Assembly: GCA_004794785.1 (NCBI GenBank)
Contig: SJOL01004625.1
Location: forward strand, 1 to 64,000
Reading direction: 5' to 3'
DNA: 64,000 bases
From: Opisthorchis felineus
Lineage: Eukaryota; Platyhelminthes; Trematoda; Opisthorchiida; Opisthorchiidae
Shown: in pieces, positions 8,701-18,494 of the stretch
How positions within the stretch are numbered: the first letter of the stretch is position 1
How the letters are laid out: each line of letters begins with the position of its first letter
Notes under the pieces: generated by a model
The model's database searches: none
Seen by the model: the letters and a program-made list of their open reading frames with translations, nothing else
Told to the model about the DNA's origin: nothing
Translations under genes and position numbers: made by a program

Positions 8701-10037
8701 CAGGTAGATGGTAAGATGTACTCCCCATTAGAAATTATTTCACGCGAATGTGACGAACGAGAGGTGGTGGTGCGTGGAGGTGAAGAAACCGTTGACATCC
8801 GCATTTCTCTTGGAGAAAAGTAACGTGTACTTTCAACAGAATTGATGATTACAGTTGGTGTCCGTAGAACATGTTCTGAGCACGGCCGATTTGAATCAAG
8901 ATGTGGAGATCCATCAGATAAGGCGGAAGATTGAGCGTAGTGGTCGCAAGTAACAGACGAATCGCATTGACGCTTCAAAGGTGCACTCAGTTGCCAGTGA
9001 ACACGTCGAGAAAGGGGGAGGGAGTTGGACACAGATTGTGTCGTTGGTCCCTCCCTGAAGGCAGAAAACGGAGCTACTGGTGAATTCAACGGACATGAAG
9101 TGGACATTGTCGTCGGCAGAGGGCCCGTGATAGAGTATGCCTCACCGCGTTTTGATAAATATTGGGGGCGCTGCATAACCCATGGAAAAATAGGGCTGTG
9201 TAGTGAGAAACTTGTGCCCGGCATAAAGTGGGAGGAAGAGGCATCGGTGATGTTGCGCGGGGGAAATGCTGAATGGGATCGAAAGTCAGAATCGATCAGA
9301 AGAGGCCCGTTTTGCGCACTTGGTTGTGTAGACAATTCTAAACTAGGATCCGGAAAACGTTTCGGGATCACAGTTCTGAATGAATGCGAATATGAACATC
9401 CTGTAACTGAATGACCAGTAAAAGGTCGGTCATGAATTGGAGTAGAAGAATACGGAGGAGTAAATGCACTTGATGTTGGTTTTATGGAAGACATGGAAGA
9501 ACTGAATGTGGATTGTGATGAAGTAGTGTGCTGAGGCGAAACCACTGAACAGTAGGCGTTCATCACATCTGGAGGAACAGAACTGGTTTGGCTGAATGTA
9601 CTAGGTACAGAATCCTCTAGGAGAACAGACACAGGATTCGTCATTTCATTGTTATAATCGTTTCGCTGGAAGCAAGGTGAGAGGGAACTTTCGCTTGCTG
9701 AACGTTCAATTTCAGTCACTTCGGATGGAACCAACCAACCAGTTGAACCGTCACCGGAGCAACCCCTGGAGTTGCTTTTCTCACTTGGCATTGACAGAAG
9801 CTCACTAGAACCAGGAGATGATTCCTTGGCCAAGGTTCGTACCGAAGCAGGCGAGTAACGAAATACATTTGAAGCGTCTTCGTCATAGTCATCGAATGCT
9901 AACGACTGCGTAGCCACAGGATATTTCGAAGTTTCCTCTGCTAATACAGGAACATCCGGCGATAGCGAAAGAGCACATACGTCCGTCGGAATCGCACACT
10001 TTTGAGATACACAGGTCGCACTGTAAATAGTGGTCAT
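5706..10037 (-). CDS. Histone H3K4 methyltransferase, KMT2C/D (MLL3/4) family, Trithorax-related (Trr) type
   Basis: Predicted to methylate H3K4 at enhancers as the catalytic subunit of a nuclear COMPASS-like complex. Counting 1,443 residues from the first ATG (10,037): residues 1-640 are Ser/Thr/Pro-rich and probably disordered. A Cys-pair region (CAYC, CSFFC) is at about 715-745, and an LxxLL motif (LVILL) near 782. An extended PHD (CMLCHKTG to MYCPLH) is at about 890-1000. FYRN (about 1055-1092) is followed closely by FYRC (about 1126-1219), and the WDR5-binding Win motif GCARSEP is near 1233. SET (about 1300-1418) has RYINHSCEPNC and TYDYKFD, and post-SET CLCGAPNC precedes the WMN terminus. 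Adjacent FYRN/FYRC and this Win motif point to KMT2C/D, not KMT2A/B. No PHD cluster or HMG box is encoded upstream here, as in Drosophila Trr, where the N-terminal part is the separate gene Lpt/Cmi. The frame is open to 10,073; upstream coding exons cannot be excluded. It lacks disabling mutations, unlike its neighbours. Confidence 0.95.
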   Translation of the reverse strand: MTTIYSATCVSQKCAIPTDVCALSLSPDVPVLAEETSKYPVATQSLAFDDYDEDASNVFRYSPASVRTLAKESSPGSSELLSMPSEKSNSRGCSGDGSTGWLVPSEVTEIERSASESSLSPCFQRNDYNNEMTNPVSVLLEDSVPSTFSQTSSVPPDVMNAYCSVVSPQHTTSSQSTFSSSMSSIKPTSSAFTPPYSSTPIHDRPFTGHSVTGCSYSHSFRTVIPKRFPDPSLELSTQPSAQNGPLLIDSDFRSHSAFPPRNITDASSSHFMPGTSFSLHSPIFPWVMQRPQYLSKRGEAYSITGPLPTTMSTSCPLNSPVAPFSAFREGPTTQSVSNSLPLSRRVHWQLSAPLKRQCDSSVTCDHYAQSSALSDGSPHLDSNRPCSEHVLRTPTVIINSVESTRYFSPREMRMSTVSSPPRTTTSRSSHSREIISNGEYILPSTCANSSLPLSDSHSKQRPIFDSSIPTYALQETVDHTKRSMQFTSSSRNAKKRRLVDRAVTSISVGNSSVPSFRTFDSRFSSIGPHQYIHDPVISLPATLNPPVPTPVHDRHCAKLEDGIPVTLNDCSVTPPTSIRNNKYSTFPMFPSRPHNFPTTEPQMGDFLAGRTHDGALFHKLIQENLFFICLRKASFRSSQSCISSCPPTPPPDALLADKLLERLGDGRDCGRTTPPLNLIHKCIVSSKGHGSTKNTDITKSVVAPELFIAENHFCAYCALQLVTKDHALNLKAPDGEGRILFCSFFCLTAYHNSGALKEMKINGVSHSSPVLGVKSLLSDLRPSLVILLQQHANVKWPKKPGKRSNYQSKFSRRRPSDSVNYSRSVWNRCSATRYWHGIRWKKFSRGASCTRLRTPGALVQNSPCIPIIPLRNPPFGFTPNSMLLMKPKCIVDRRECMLCHKTGDAPNEISGRLLHYDYNKWLHLNCILWCYDTYETVSGRLVQVSRALEKAERTLCAHCGSTGAGLPCFYSDCQAIYHVPCAHSIGCSFHADRGMYCPLHRDAANKLCQLNSLSVERRVFISRDESSQVAGVILQVNQQNEPSVRLHGEDSFVKLRVGGLILHSVGQLLPEHLSGTSFHSAEFIYPVGYSSTRIYWSYRHVRRRCLYHCRIEDSLSKTGDPISSFNLYPKFIVQVDERDEPPEIFEDTSCDGVWQQILTRINQARRLSGFSHLRIIRNQLRGELLFGLAEPHIVRAIESLPGVDRLSTYIFKFGRLQLFKEMPLAINPTGCARSEPKLRTHVRRRPTGDASQHGQFRNAAIANPMSTPVRSGLSSPVYSASASFPSVSKSQQYRRLRLEWRYNVILARSQIQGLGLYAARNLSKHAFIIEYLGELIRNEVGDRRERLYELQNRGIYMFRVDEDSIVDATMCGGLARYINHSCEPNCTAEVLNCENGSHIIIIASRDIEKGEELTYDYKFDIEEERGDRIPCLCGAPNCRRWMN

Positions 10038-10124
10038 TCTCCTCGTAACTTGAAAACCCAAAGCCGTGAGTCGTCACCAGACATTTCGAAGATTACACCA
10101 GACCATGAAGTCACTCAAAACACT
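10034..10124 (-). promoter_or_regulatory. Candidate 5' leader with splice acceptor and two uORFs
   Basis: On the minus strand a pyrimidine-rich tract ending in TTTTAG (AG at 10,124-10,123) is a good 3' splice site for a 5' intron or spliced-leader trans-splicing. Between it and the main ATG lie two uORFs. One has 10 codons (ATG at 10,106; TGA at 10,076-10,074). The other has 16 codons (ATG at 10,084), and its TGA overlaps the main ATG in an ATGA arrangement at 10,037-10,034. The main ATG has A at -3. An alternative acceptor TTTTCAAG near 10,050 would make this an internal exon instead. Confidence 0.35.
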
Positions 10125-12230
10125 AAAACAGAAAGAAATACGTTACAGGAAGGCATTCAGAAACTAACAAAACAACTAGGTTACAAGCTCTGTAATGGCA
10201 TAGTATGAAGTTCCAAAAATAAACCCAAGTGACCAAGGAAATAAGATAAAGTGTGTCCAACCTGGCGGGTCTATGCCAGCAACAAGTGAGCCAACCGGAG
10301 GCAACTGACGATGCTTCGAATCCGGAAAAAGTTCGAGTACATTATGCGAACCAACCTGATACGGATTGAGTTCAAGTACCGACTAACCTTGATACACCAT
10401 GCAATTTTATGAATTTTTGGGTCGTTTATTCGCTAATTTCCTAGATGACGTAGCTTTCACTTTCATCATGGTACTGGGAACGAGCTACCAGTAAGACAAA
10501 ACAACTGGTTCGGTGAGATGCCACTGGAGCATCAGCGGTCTCAAAAAATGTGGATGATACCCCTTGGAAGGGGGGTTTGTCGTGCACTGACACAACACTG
10601 GTCCCTGTGCAGCAATTAGCTCTCATTAATGACTCTGGGAAAGCGGCCGGATAGGGTGATATGGCAATCCTGATTGAGAAATTGATAGCTGGTACCAGCA
10701 AAAATAAGGTACTTTGGCAAGTGTTGTGAGGTTCGCTAATATTTTCATAAGTAAATCAGTAAACGGGGGGTATCAGTGCAGGATGACCTGAAGCTTCAAA
10801 GCGGCTTCGATGGCCACATGTAAAGTCGGGCCAATAGCAACGTGACAAATTTGGTTTTTCCAGTGTTGTGCACAAAACATACAATCAAGTACAAAATTAA
10901 AGCTTTCGGAAATACGTTGTGCTAAACTACACATAGTAAACGCTAATCCACAGACTAGTGAGGCAGAAGCAACCAAACAAATATTCTTCTACATGATTAA
11001 AACTGGTGCTTTCGGTCAAAACAAGCGATTTGAAATGGTCATTACCCGTGAATCGCAAAGTTAGTATTCATAGCTCATTTGAAAAAGGTTTGCTTATAAA
11101 AGTAAACATTTCACAAGAGCAATCATAACCCGCGTATATTTACATTTCACTAATCGTGGAAACAGCTCGCTCTTTAAATGACGCTGAACTTCACAAAGAT
11201 TTCTCTCCATATGCTGCTTTTTTAATGTTATCTCATTAAACACTGGTAGAATATAGATAAGTTGCTTCAACAGTGAAACAACTCACCTGTCATTTCTTTG
11301 TGCAGGTCTAAAACCCACTCATGAAATCGTTACCATAACTAATGCTCCATTCTGACGGAATATCAACGGTCGGGTCTTCAAAAAATGTCCCCTCGGAAGT
11401 TGGAGGATACTGAAAATGAACATGGTTTTATTCTGAAAATCCCTTACAATCCTGAACTATGGCGAAGAAACTTTATGAAGCAGAAGCACTCTGAAAAGAG
11501 TCCACCTGCAGACCTACCACCCGGAGCTAAAGTTAGCTTGATGTGCTGATCAGGTGAACAGCAGTCAGCGGTGCACAAACTTCCGTACAGTTACCTGCAC
11601 GAAACATAACTTAGTATAGCTGTCAAATTCAGTTATCACCCAAGCAGCTTAGCGCAGAGAAGTCGTGGGGTTGAACTAGGATATTGCAGATGTAAAACTT
11701 CAATTGGAGAATAGGTAGAACTGAACATCTGCCAATCTCCTTATACATGTTTCACGCCCTTTCCCATCTCTATGGATGAACCGAAACTTCGTGTACTTAA
11801 ATAAACACACCAGCAGAAATTAACAGCGATCGCCGAACATCTTCGAATGAACTTGAACTATGCTTAAAATCGACTAGGGGCAACACCACGAGAGAGGTCT
11901 AAAATGAGCTCATTCACTTGTCTTAACCTTCAGTCTTTACTAGTGGTGCATCACCCAAATGATTATTGTTCGGTGATATTTTGCCAGTGGGCTTCGCACT
12001 TCCCCAAGATAAACCGCCCATGACTTCATGTATAATTTAGTTGAAGGTTCGGTCCGAAAGTAACACGTAGTAGAACAAGGGAATGAAAATAATGTTTTCT
12101 AGCCAAAATACCAGCGTTCCAAGAGAAATGCAGAAACAAGTGGAACTAATTAGGCCTTACTGATAGCCTCTAACCAAATTTTTGCGAGAGACACTTAGAC
12201 TCTCATTCCATTATTTCTCGATCACTTATT
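10125..12230. other. Upstream flank of the methyltransferase gene; no gene recognised
   Basis: Presumably holds the promoter and/or a 5' intron of the minus-strand gene. Short frames (for example 10,441-10,701 and 10,773-10,976, both minus) show no family signature. No repeats shared with the rest of the window were recognised. Confidence 0.4.
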
Positions 12231-12284
12231 TTGAACTACCTTCCGATTGCTGACAATGTGTACGCTCGTAATCTTTCACTTTCT

Positions 12285-12480
12285 CTGTGTTGCTTCATCA
12301 AGAGGCCTAGCCGCAAGGCGGCAGTGTTTGGCTGGAAATTCAAGTACACTCCTATTTTTACGGAACACGTCGCCACACATGGTCCAACCCGCAACCTTCA
12401 GGACCGGGAGAATGTGTTCGTCAGACCTCTGATCACTGACCAACCTGGTATGAGACTGAGTGTCACACGGACACTCTGAA
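12285..12480 (-). mobile_element. tRNA-derived SINE, family 2, partial copy
   Basis: Reverse-complement relative of 13,800-13,990. On the minus strand it has the family landmarks: CACTCAGTCTCATACCAGG, an A-box region with GGTTGGTCAGTGATCAGAGG, and a B-box-like GGTTGCGGGTTGGACC near 12,390. It is truncated before the conserved core present in the other copy. It lies next to the 5'-degraded end of a gypsy pol fragment. Confidence 0.7.
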
Positions 12481-12544
12481 GACGTAAGGAGCGTGGCACT
12501 ACAACACAATGTCCAGATATGAGGCAATCGTCAACGATTGACAC

Positions 12545-13690
12545 GGAGTCCTGACGATGGAAAAGCGGTTGGTCTGTCCTCCAAAATGTCCTGAGGAATT
12601 GGATCGTCCGTTGCTGTGTCAGGTCAGCCGAGGTATCACCAGTGCAGTCACGGGTAATGCACGGATGGTTTGTAGCAGGTGCTTGCTAGTGTGGTAATCG
12701 GTGGACTGGGCAGCGATGACGATGTCCTTTTACGGGATAGTGTGATGGCCGATCAGACGAGACCGTTCATCCGCTTGGCCGAAGTTATCTGTGCTGTAGT
12801 AACGGATATCGAAATCCGGTGAGCGGCCAACGTTGAAGGCGACTCGCCAAATGAACAGGCACGCCAGATTTTGGGTCCAAAATGGACAAGGTTTTGTTAT
12901 CAGTCAGTAAGGTGAATAGGTGGCCGTAAGTCATCTTGTGCAAACGACGGACGGCAAAGACTAGCACGAACGATTTCTCAATTGCCGCGTACTGCTGTTC
13001 CACTGGGGTCAACGACCTGGATGCATTCAGGATTGCCTTCTCTGTTCCGTGCGGAAACATACAGAATGACGGCACCGACAGCGTAAGCGGAGGCAAAAGC
13101 TTCAACGACAATCGGCAGCTTGGGATCGTGGTGCCTCAATAACAGTTCGGAGCTGAGCATAGAATTGAGCTGACGGAAAGCGGTTTCACAGTCTTCCGAC
13201 CAAACCCAAGGCACATCTCTTTCCAGAACGCGATTTGGTGGCGGCAGGAATATTGAATAGTAGCTAAGAAAACACAGGAAGGAGCGTAGCGTGGAAACAT
13301 CCTTCAGAGCCGGCATACGCTGAATCGCTCGCAAGTTCTCGGGATGAGAGTGTTGACCAGGTAGTGTTGACCCCAGGTACTCGACGGCCATCATGAAGCG
13401 ACACTTTTCAGGTCGGTATCCGCGGACGTTGTCCCGGGAGCGTTGAATTACCATATTGATTCTTGTGCGCAGTTCGTCAGGAGAGCTGGCAACGATCAGC
13501 ACATCGTCCGGGAATGCGGCCACACCTGGAATGCCAGATAGGATCGTTTGCCATTGAGGAGAATTTTGGTAGCTCACGTAGTGTGAATGGTCGTTGGTTT
13601 GTTTTGCTGAGCTGGGTAATTTGATGGCGAAAGTTTAATCACCAATGGAGGTGACATCATCAACAGTTGTTACGGAGCGCAGCGATGAGT
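12545..13690 (-). pseudogene. Ty3/gypsy pol fragment (RT, RNase H, integrase linker)
   Basis: Minus-strand frames show the RT palm with GVAAFPDDVLIV near 13,510, where YLDD has become FPDD, then EKCRFM, YLGSTLPG, LRSFLCFLSYYS and VLERDVPWVWSEDC. RNase H follows (13,111-12,785: SRSLTPVEQQYAAIEK, LLTDNKTL), and then the integrase linker TIRALPVTA near 12,640. The fingers part of RT is missing upstream of 13,577. At least one frameshift separates RT from RNase H. Inactive. A gypsy family related to, but clearly different from, the element at 14,579-19,242. Confidence 0.85.
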
Positions 13691-13794
13691 CGGTAGTTGT
13701 ACGTTGATTAGTGCTCCGTGTGTGTTAATGTACATCCCGTCACGAAGAGACTGGACCTTATCGTGGTATACCTCGGCGACCCATTGAGCTATAC

Positions 13795-14100
13795 TCGGGG
13801 GTGTTCGCGCGACACTCAGTCTCCCATACCAGGTTGGTCAATGGTTAGAGGTTTGACGAACAGTCTCCTAGTCCTACAGGTTGGGGGTTGGGACATTTAA
13901 GGGGACTTGTTCCGTAAAAACGGTAATGTATTTGCATTTTCCGCCAAACACCGCTGCCTTGCGGTCAGGCCTTTGAGCCAAAGGCTTTGGTTGAGGACTC
14001 TAATCGCCCTCCCGTGTAGGTGTGGGCATCCTGGCAGTATCCCATCCCACATACGACCATAAATTGCACATATACTAATAAACTCATGCCACATCGGCCC
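13795..14100 (+). mobile_element. tRNA-derived SINE, family 2, longer copy
   Basis: A box TTGGTCAATGG at 13,834-13,844 and a weak B box (GGTTGGGGGTTGGG) from 13,879 form the head. The body runs through a segment shared with 12,290-12,480 to a core TGTGGGCATCCTGGCAGTAT at 14,021-14,040. That core is nearly identical to the core of SINE family 1, so the two families share a central domain. The 3' boundary is uncertain. No clean target duplication was found. Confidence 0.65.
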
Positions 14101-14224
14101 TGGCGTGGTGCCATCAGCAGGGTCCCCTTACTCGCTGCATACATCAAGGCGAGTGAGTGAAAACATGCTACTGCTGACGCAACCTTTTTCCTGCCCCTCT
14201 TCCCATCCCATTAATAACTCTCTC

Positions 14225-14578
14225 CTTGCAGGCTCAGCACTGATGACTGAGGACTGCGTGCGTCCTGCATCGGTATTGCAGGCAACATCTGCGCGTCATC
14301 CGGCACCGACATCCTCAGGCATCTCGAAATCAATCTTCAAGCCTCAAAGTCGTCTACCTGCCAGCCTTCAATGTCCGCAATCTGAAGCAAACAGGACAAC
14401 AAGCTTCTCTTGCTCTCACACTGGACTCACTTGGCATTGATGTGTGTTGTCCATCAGAAACAAGAAGTCAAGATTTAAGCACAGTGGTTGAGCTAACCGC
14501 CCCACCACTCTCCACTTGCTTCCGCTTATGCACTTCTGGCTATCTAGAGGCTGTTGCGGCAGGATGTGCATGGGTTGG
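14225..14578 (+). pseudogene. N-terminal fragment of a LINE AP endonuclease, interrupted by the gypsy element
   Basis: The frame from about 14,357 reads the start of an AP-endonuclease domain: FNVRNLKQTGQQASLALTLD, then LGIDVCCPSETRSQD, where the E of SETR is the conserved metal-binding glutamate. It runs without a stop to AAGCAWVG at 14,578, exactly where the 5' LTR begins. The rest of the LINE is not found after the 3' LTR, so the right-hand side has been rearranged or deleted. It resembles the family of the minus-strand LINE at 150-1690, but the two overlap too little to be sure. Confidence 0.75.
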
Positions 14579-14835
14579 TGTTAGGAGGACTACCGCCAAA
14601 CGAACAAATCCACTTTTCTAACGATTTGTTTTGTATACTGAAACCTTGTTTCTACATTTCAGCCTCTCACTGACATCCTATTGGACTGCTAGCTCCTCTT
14701 ATATTCTGGTTCAGTTGAATTCCATATCGCGGAACGATCCGCTTGTTTGCGGTATAACTTCCTCGAAGTTGGTTGTCTTCTCCATTCCGGTGAACTAACG
14801 AGTCTGACTGATACGTAACCAAAGAGGATATAACA
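14579..14835 (+). repeat. 5' LTR of the gypsy element
   Basis: Starts TGTTAGGAGG and ends ATATAACA, giving the TG...CA termini. About 96% identical to 18,987-19,242. Differences cluster in the first 90 bases and in the last 25. Confidence 0.92.
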
Positions 14836-14866
14836 CTGGCGACGGGAAACCAACGAGAATACAAAC

Positions 14867-15616
14867 ATGTCAATTTCAGCTGAGGATTTGAAAGCAATCC
14901 TTCATTAGCAACAAGCGCAGTTCGAACAATCGCAATTGCGACTTATTCAGTCTCTTACTCAAGTTATCAGTCTTCAGACATCAGTTCCGTCTCAACATGG
15001 CACCTTATTATTCTTTGAGGATTCTAGCACAGCAACCATTACCGAATTCCTCTACCAATCGATACATCGTCTCACATTCATTTCATAGTACAGCCGCTGA
15101 GCAGATACTTCCCAGAATGAGTTTACCGACAAAGATGATGCGTGGAAATCCCGTCTCTTCGTCCGGAAACTTGGAACCCTCGAGCACGATCGGTTCACGA
15201 ACTTCATTCTTCCCAAACATCCAAAGGATCTAAACTTTGCACAAACAGTGGAACAACTCCGTGAAATTTTCGGTGAGCAACAACATTTTTAATGTTCGAT
15301 ACAATTGTCTCAAACTGACCAAGCGCGATACCGACGATTACGTCACTTTTGCCGGTGTCGTTAACCGTGAGTGTGAAAAATTTCAATTGCAGTCACTTAC
15401 AGAGGATTAGTTCAAGTGTCTAATTTTGTTGCTGGTCTTCAGTCTCCCCAGGAATCAGATATTCGCACTCGACTGCTTTCCAACCTTGAGCACGAGAAGG
15501 ATAATACCGTGAAAGTACTAACCACCGAATGCCAACGTTTGCGTAATCTTCAACACGATACCACAATGGTACAGCAGATGTCCCAACCTACTGATCCCAG
15601 TAGTGTCATGGCATGA
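14867..15616 (+). pseudogene. gag of the gypsy element (capsid region)
   Basis: Begins MSISAEDLKA shortly after the primer-binding site. The capsid-like part is readable across frames: KDDAWKSRLF, then LREIFGEQ, LKLTKRDTDDYVTFAG, VAGLQSPQESDIRTRLL and ECQRLRNLQHDT. This is the capsid signature of a widespread helminth gypsy group. Stops at about 15,087-15,105, 15,409 and 15,614 and at least one frameshift show that it no longer encodes a full protein. Confidence 0.85.
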
Positions 15617-16137
15617 GAAAGCTGCCAACATCCTGCTGGTCCTGTGGCGAGTGGCATTATGCACGTTTTTGTCCATTCAGGAGGCACCAGTGCCAGACGT
15701 GTCACCGGTGGGACCACAAAGAGGGTTTCTGCCGTACCCAGAAACCCACAGTACCCAAAAACCAAAAGAGCTTCAACAGTCCAATCAGCAACACAGTCAA
15801 AAAGCAGTCGTACAAGAAGCGTCCGCAGTCCAGATCTGTGTTTGCAACACTCCAAGTTGAATTTGAGTCCCGAAAAAAATTCCTTACAGTTTTCATCAAC
15901 AAAATTCCAGTCCGTTTGCAGCTCGACACAGCTTCAGATATTACGTTGATCTCACGTTCCGGTTGGGAGTTGATAGGAAAACCTGTTGTGTCATTCACGA
16001 ATCATCGGGCCCAAAGTGCATCTGGCAGTACCCTGACTAGCAAGTTAGCCTGTAATGTATCATTCAACAATCTACACCTTTCAGGAACTTGTTATCTCAC
16101 TGAATGTCCTAATTTGAATATTCTTGGACTTGACTAG
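15613..16137 (+). pseudogene. Nucleocapsid zinc knuckles and aspartic protease of the gypsy element
   Basis: Two zinc knuckles lie near the start: CWSCGEWHYARFC, with one residue fewer than the usual CX2CX4HX4C spacing, and CQTCHRWDHKEGFC with canonical spacing. The retroviral-type protease follows, with active site LQLDTASDITLIS near 15,924 (DTAS replacing the usual DTGA/DTGS) and LNILGLD at its end, where a stop interrupts continuation into RT. The arrangement is typical of gypsy gag-pol. Confidence 0.88.
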
Positions 16138-16249
16138 ATTGAGAAACTTGATCTTTTCAATGTGCCTTTATCATCTGTGTGCAGTGCTCTGAAATTTTCA
16201 TCCTGCTCAGACATTGCAGAACACTTTACTAACACACTCAAGACAAAAT

Positions 16250-17580
16250 TCAACGATGTCTTCCAAAGTGGTCTTGGATGCTGTACCAAAACCAAGGCAA
16301 GCCTCAAACTCCAACCCGACTCAAGCCCAATTTTTACACCGAAGCGTCCCGTACCATTTGCCACTCTCGCAACTGTGGAGAATGAACTTGTTCGTCTCCA
16401 GCAATCCGGAGTTATCCAGCCAGTAAACTATTCATCATGGGCAGCTCCTATTGTTGTCATTAAAAAAGCAAATGGCAAGGTGCGTATATGTGCTGATTAT
16501 TATTAACGCCGTGTTAGACTCTCACCAGCATCCAGTACCGGTACCAGAAGATCTGTTCACCAAGCTCAATGGTGGAAAATGTTTTGCAAAGCTGGATCTC
16601 GCTGATGCTTAATTTCAAATAGAAATCTCTGATGACTCCAAAGAACTGACAATTACCATACATCGCGGTTTGTTTCAATTTAACCGTCTGCCATTTGGGG
16701 TAAAATCTGTACCAGCAATATTTCACCAAACGATGGATGCCATGCTAAATGGTTTATCAGGAGTTGCTGCTTATTTAGATGACATCATTCTCACAGGTTC
16801 TAGTCAAGAACTTTTGCATCGTTTGCATTGTGTACTCGAACGAATTCAGCAATATGGTTTTCGTCTACGTGCAGAAAAATGTGCATTTTTTCTCACTTCC
16901 ACCAAATATCTTGGATTTATTTTTGACGAAAATGGTCGCCATCCAGACCCAGAAAATATTTCTGCCATACAACAAATGCCAGCACCCACGGATTTAGCAA
17001 CCTTGCGCTCCTTCCTCGGTTTGGTAAGCCATTACAGTTCATTTTTTGCCAGACATGCATCGTGTCCGTGAACCACTAAATCGTCTTTTAAAAAAGGATG
17101 TGCCTTGGAACTGGTCACATCAGTGTCAGTCCGCTTTTAACAAAGTGAAACCACTTCTCAGCTCTGATCTGTTACTCACACATTACAATCCAGCCCTGGA
17201 CATTACTGTTGTTTCAGACGCATCCAACTATGGTATTGAAGCTGTCACCTCTCACGTTTTCCCTGACGGAAACGAAAAAGCAATTGCCCATGCAGCTAGA
17301 TCCCTAACAATTACCGAGCGCAATTATGGTCAGATCGAAAAAGAAGCTTTAGCGATAATCTTCGCCATCAAGAAGTTCCACAAAATGCTCTATGGACGTC
17401 ATTTTACGCTCATCACTGACCATAAGCCTCTTCTCGGCGTTTTCGGATCGAAGAAAGACATCCCTGTTTACACAGCCAACTGTTTGCAACGTTGGGCTAC
17501 AATGCTTTTGGGTTACGACTTCTCCACCAAGTACCAGCCTGCTGATGCTTTGGCTAAGCTGATGCACCATCAAGACTCAT
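16250..17580 (+). pseudogene. Reverse transcriptase and RNase H of the gypsy element
   Basis: RT fingers are recognisable (GVIQPVNYSSWAAPIVVIKK, VRICADY). A stop at about 16,502 and another in the KLDLADA-FQIEI motif near 16,610 break the frame. The palm is intact from 16,670 (LFQFNRLPFGVKSVPAIF) with the catalytic YLDD at 16,772-16,783, and LRSFLGLVSHYSSFF near 17,010. RNase H follows in a shifted frame: VVSDASNYGIEAV, IEKEALAIIFAIKKFHK and ITDHKPLLGVF. The protein could not be made intact from this copy. Confidence 0.92.
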
Positions 17581-17639
17581 GGATTCTCAACGTCAACAAC
17601 CCGAGGATGCTGTTGTTGCCGCAATAACGGTGGAACCAG

Positions 17640-18494
17640 AAGTTAATGCAGTGCTCGCTACTACAATCCGTGCACTTCCAGTTACTTCTGCCATGGTTCG
17701 CGACGCCACTGCTCGTGATCCGTTACTTCAAAAGGTACTCCATTTTCACCACACACAGGCCTGCAGTATGTTCCGATAAACAACTTCAACCATTCTAGCA
17801 ACGTCGATCCTCACTTTCCGAAGTTGATGGTAGCATACAATTCGCAGAACGGGTGATTATACCCCCGGAATTACAGAGCGATGTCCTTAAACAATTTCAT
17901 TTTGGACATCCCGGTATTAACCGCATGAGGGCGCTAACACGTATTTATGTCTACTGGCCGAGCATGGATAAGCAGTTAGAACTTGTACGCAAGTGCTCAA
18001 AATGCCAACTATCTGCAGAATCCCCTCGGAAGACAGAATTATGTTCATGGCCTGTTCCAGAAACTCCACGACTTCACGTTGATTTTGCGGGACCAATCAA
18101 TGGCCAACAATATCTGATCCTAGTAGAGGCTTACAGCAAATGACCAGAAGTGTTTAGCATGAACCATGTTACTGCTTGTGCTACCATTTCAAAACTACAT
18201 GTGTTTAGCCACTTTGGAGTTCCAAATACCACTATCTCTGACAACGGCAGTGCATTCACGTCCGCTGAATTTTCCGCTTTCTGTCAAGAAAATAGCATAC
18301 ATGTGCGATCACCACCGTTCCATCCACAATCAAATGGCCAAGTGGAAAGATTTGTGGACACTTTCAAACGCGCACTCCTAAAACTCAGAGGGGAGGAGAC
18401 CACACCAGAAGTCATCGAGACATTTCTGCTGAGTTACAGGGCGACACCAAATGTTAACGCACCACAGGGCAAGTCCCCGCGGAGGTACTTATGA
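17640..18494 (+). pseudogene. Integrase of the gypsy element
   Basis: The N-terminal HHCC zinc domain is visible (HFGHPGINRMR ... CSKCQL, near 17,895-18,005). The catalytic core has D in LHVDFAGPI (about 18,080), D in TISDNGSAFTS (about 18,240) and E in PQSNGQVERF (about 18,341), so all three DDE residues are retained. Stops at about 17,777 and 18,142 and a frameshift break the frame. The C-terminal part after SPRRYL continues in other frames toward the polypurine tract. Confidence 0.92.

Noticed and set aside
6856..9414. Plus-strand frames opposite the methyltransferase (for example 9,025-9,414 and 8,293-8,604)
   Set aside because: They are antisense shadows of a long conserved coding sequence and show no independent domain.
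5706..10037. Assignment of the methyltransferase to KMT2A/B (MLL1/2, Trx)
   Set aside because: FYRN and FYRC are adjacent and the Win motif reads GCARSEP, both features of KMT2C/D; there is no sign of a taspase-type spacer between the FYR domains.
9889..10077. Alternative N-terminal frame with Cys pairs (LQCDLC) as a PHD remnant of the methyltransferase
   Set aside because: It overlaps the main frame out of phase, has no further zinc ligands in order, and lacks a good start codon.
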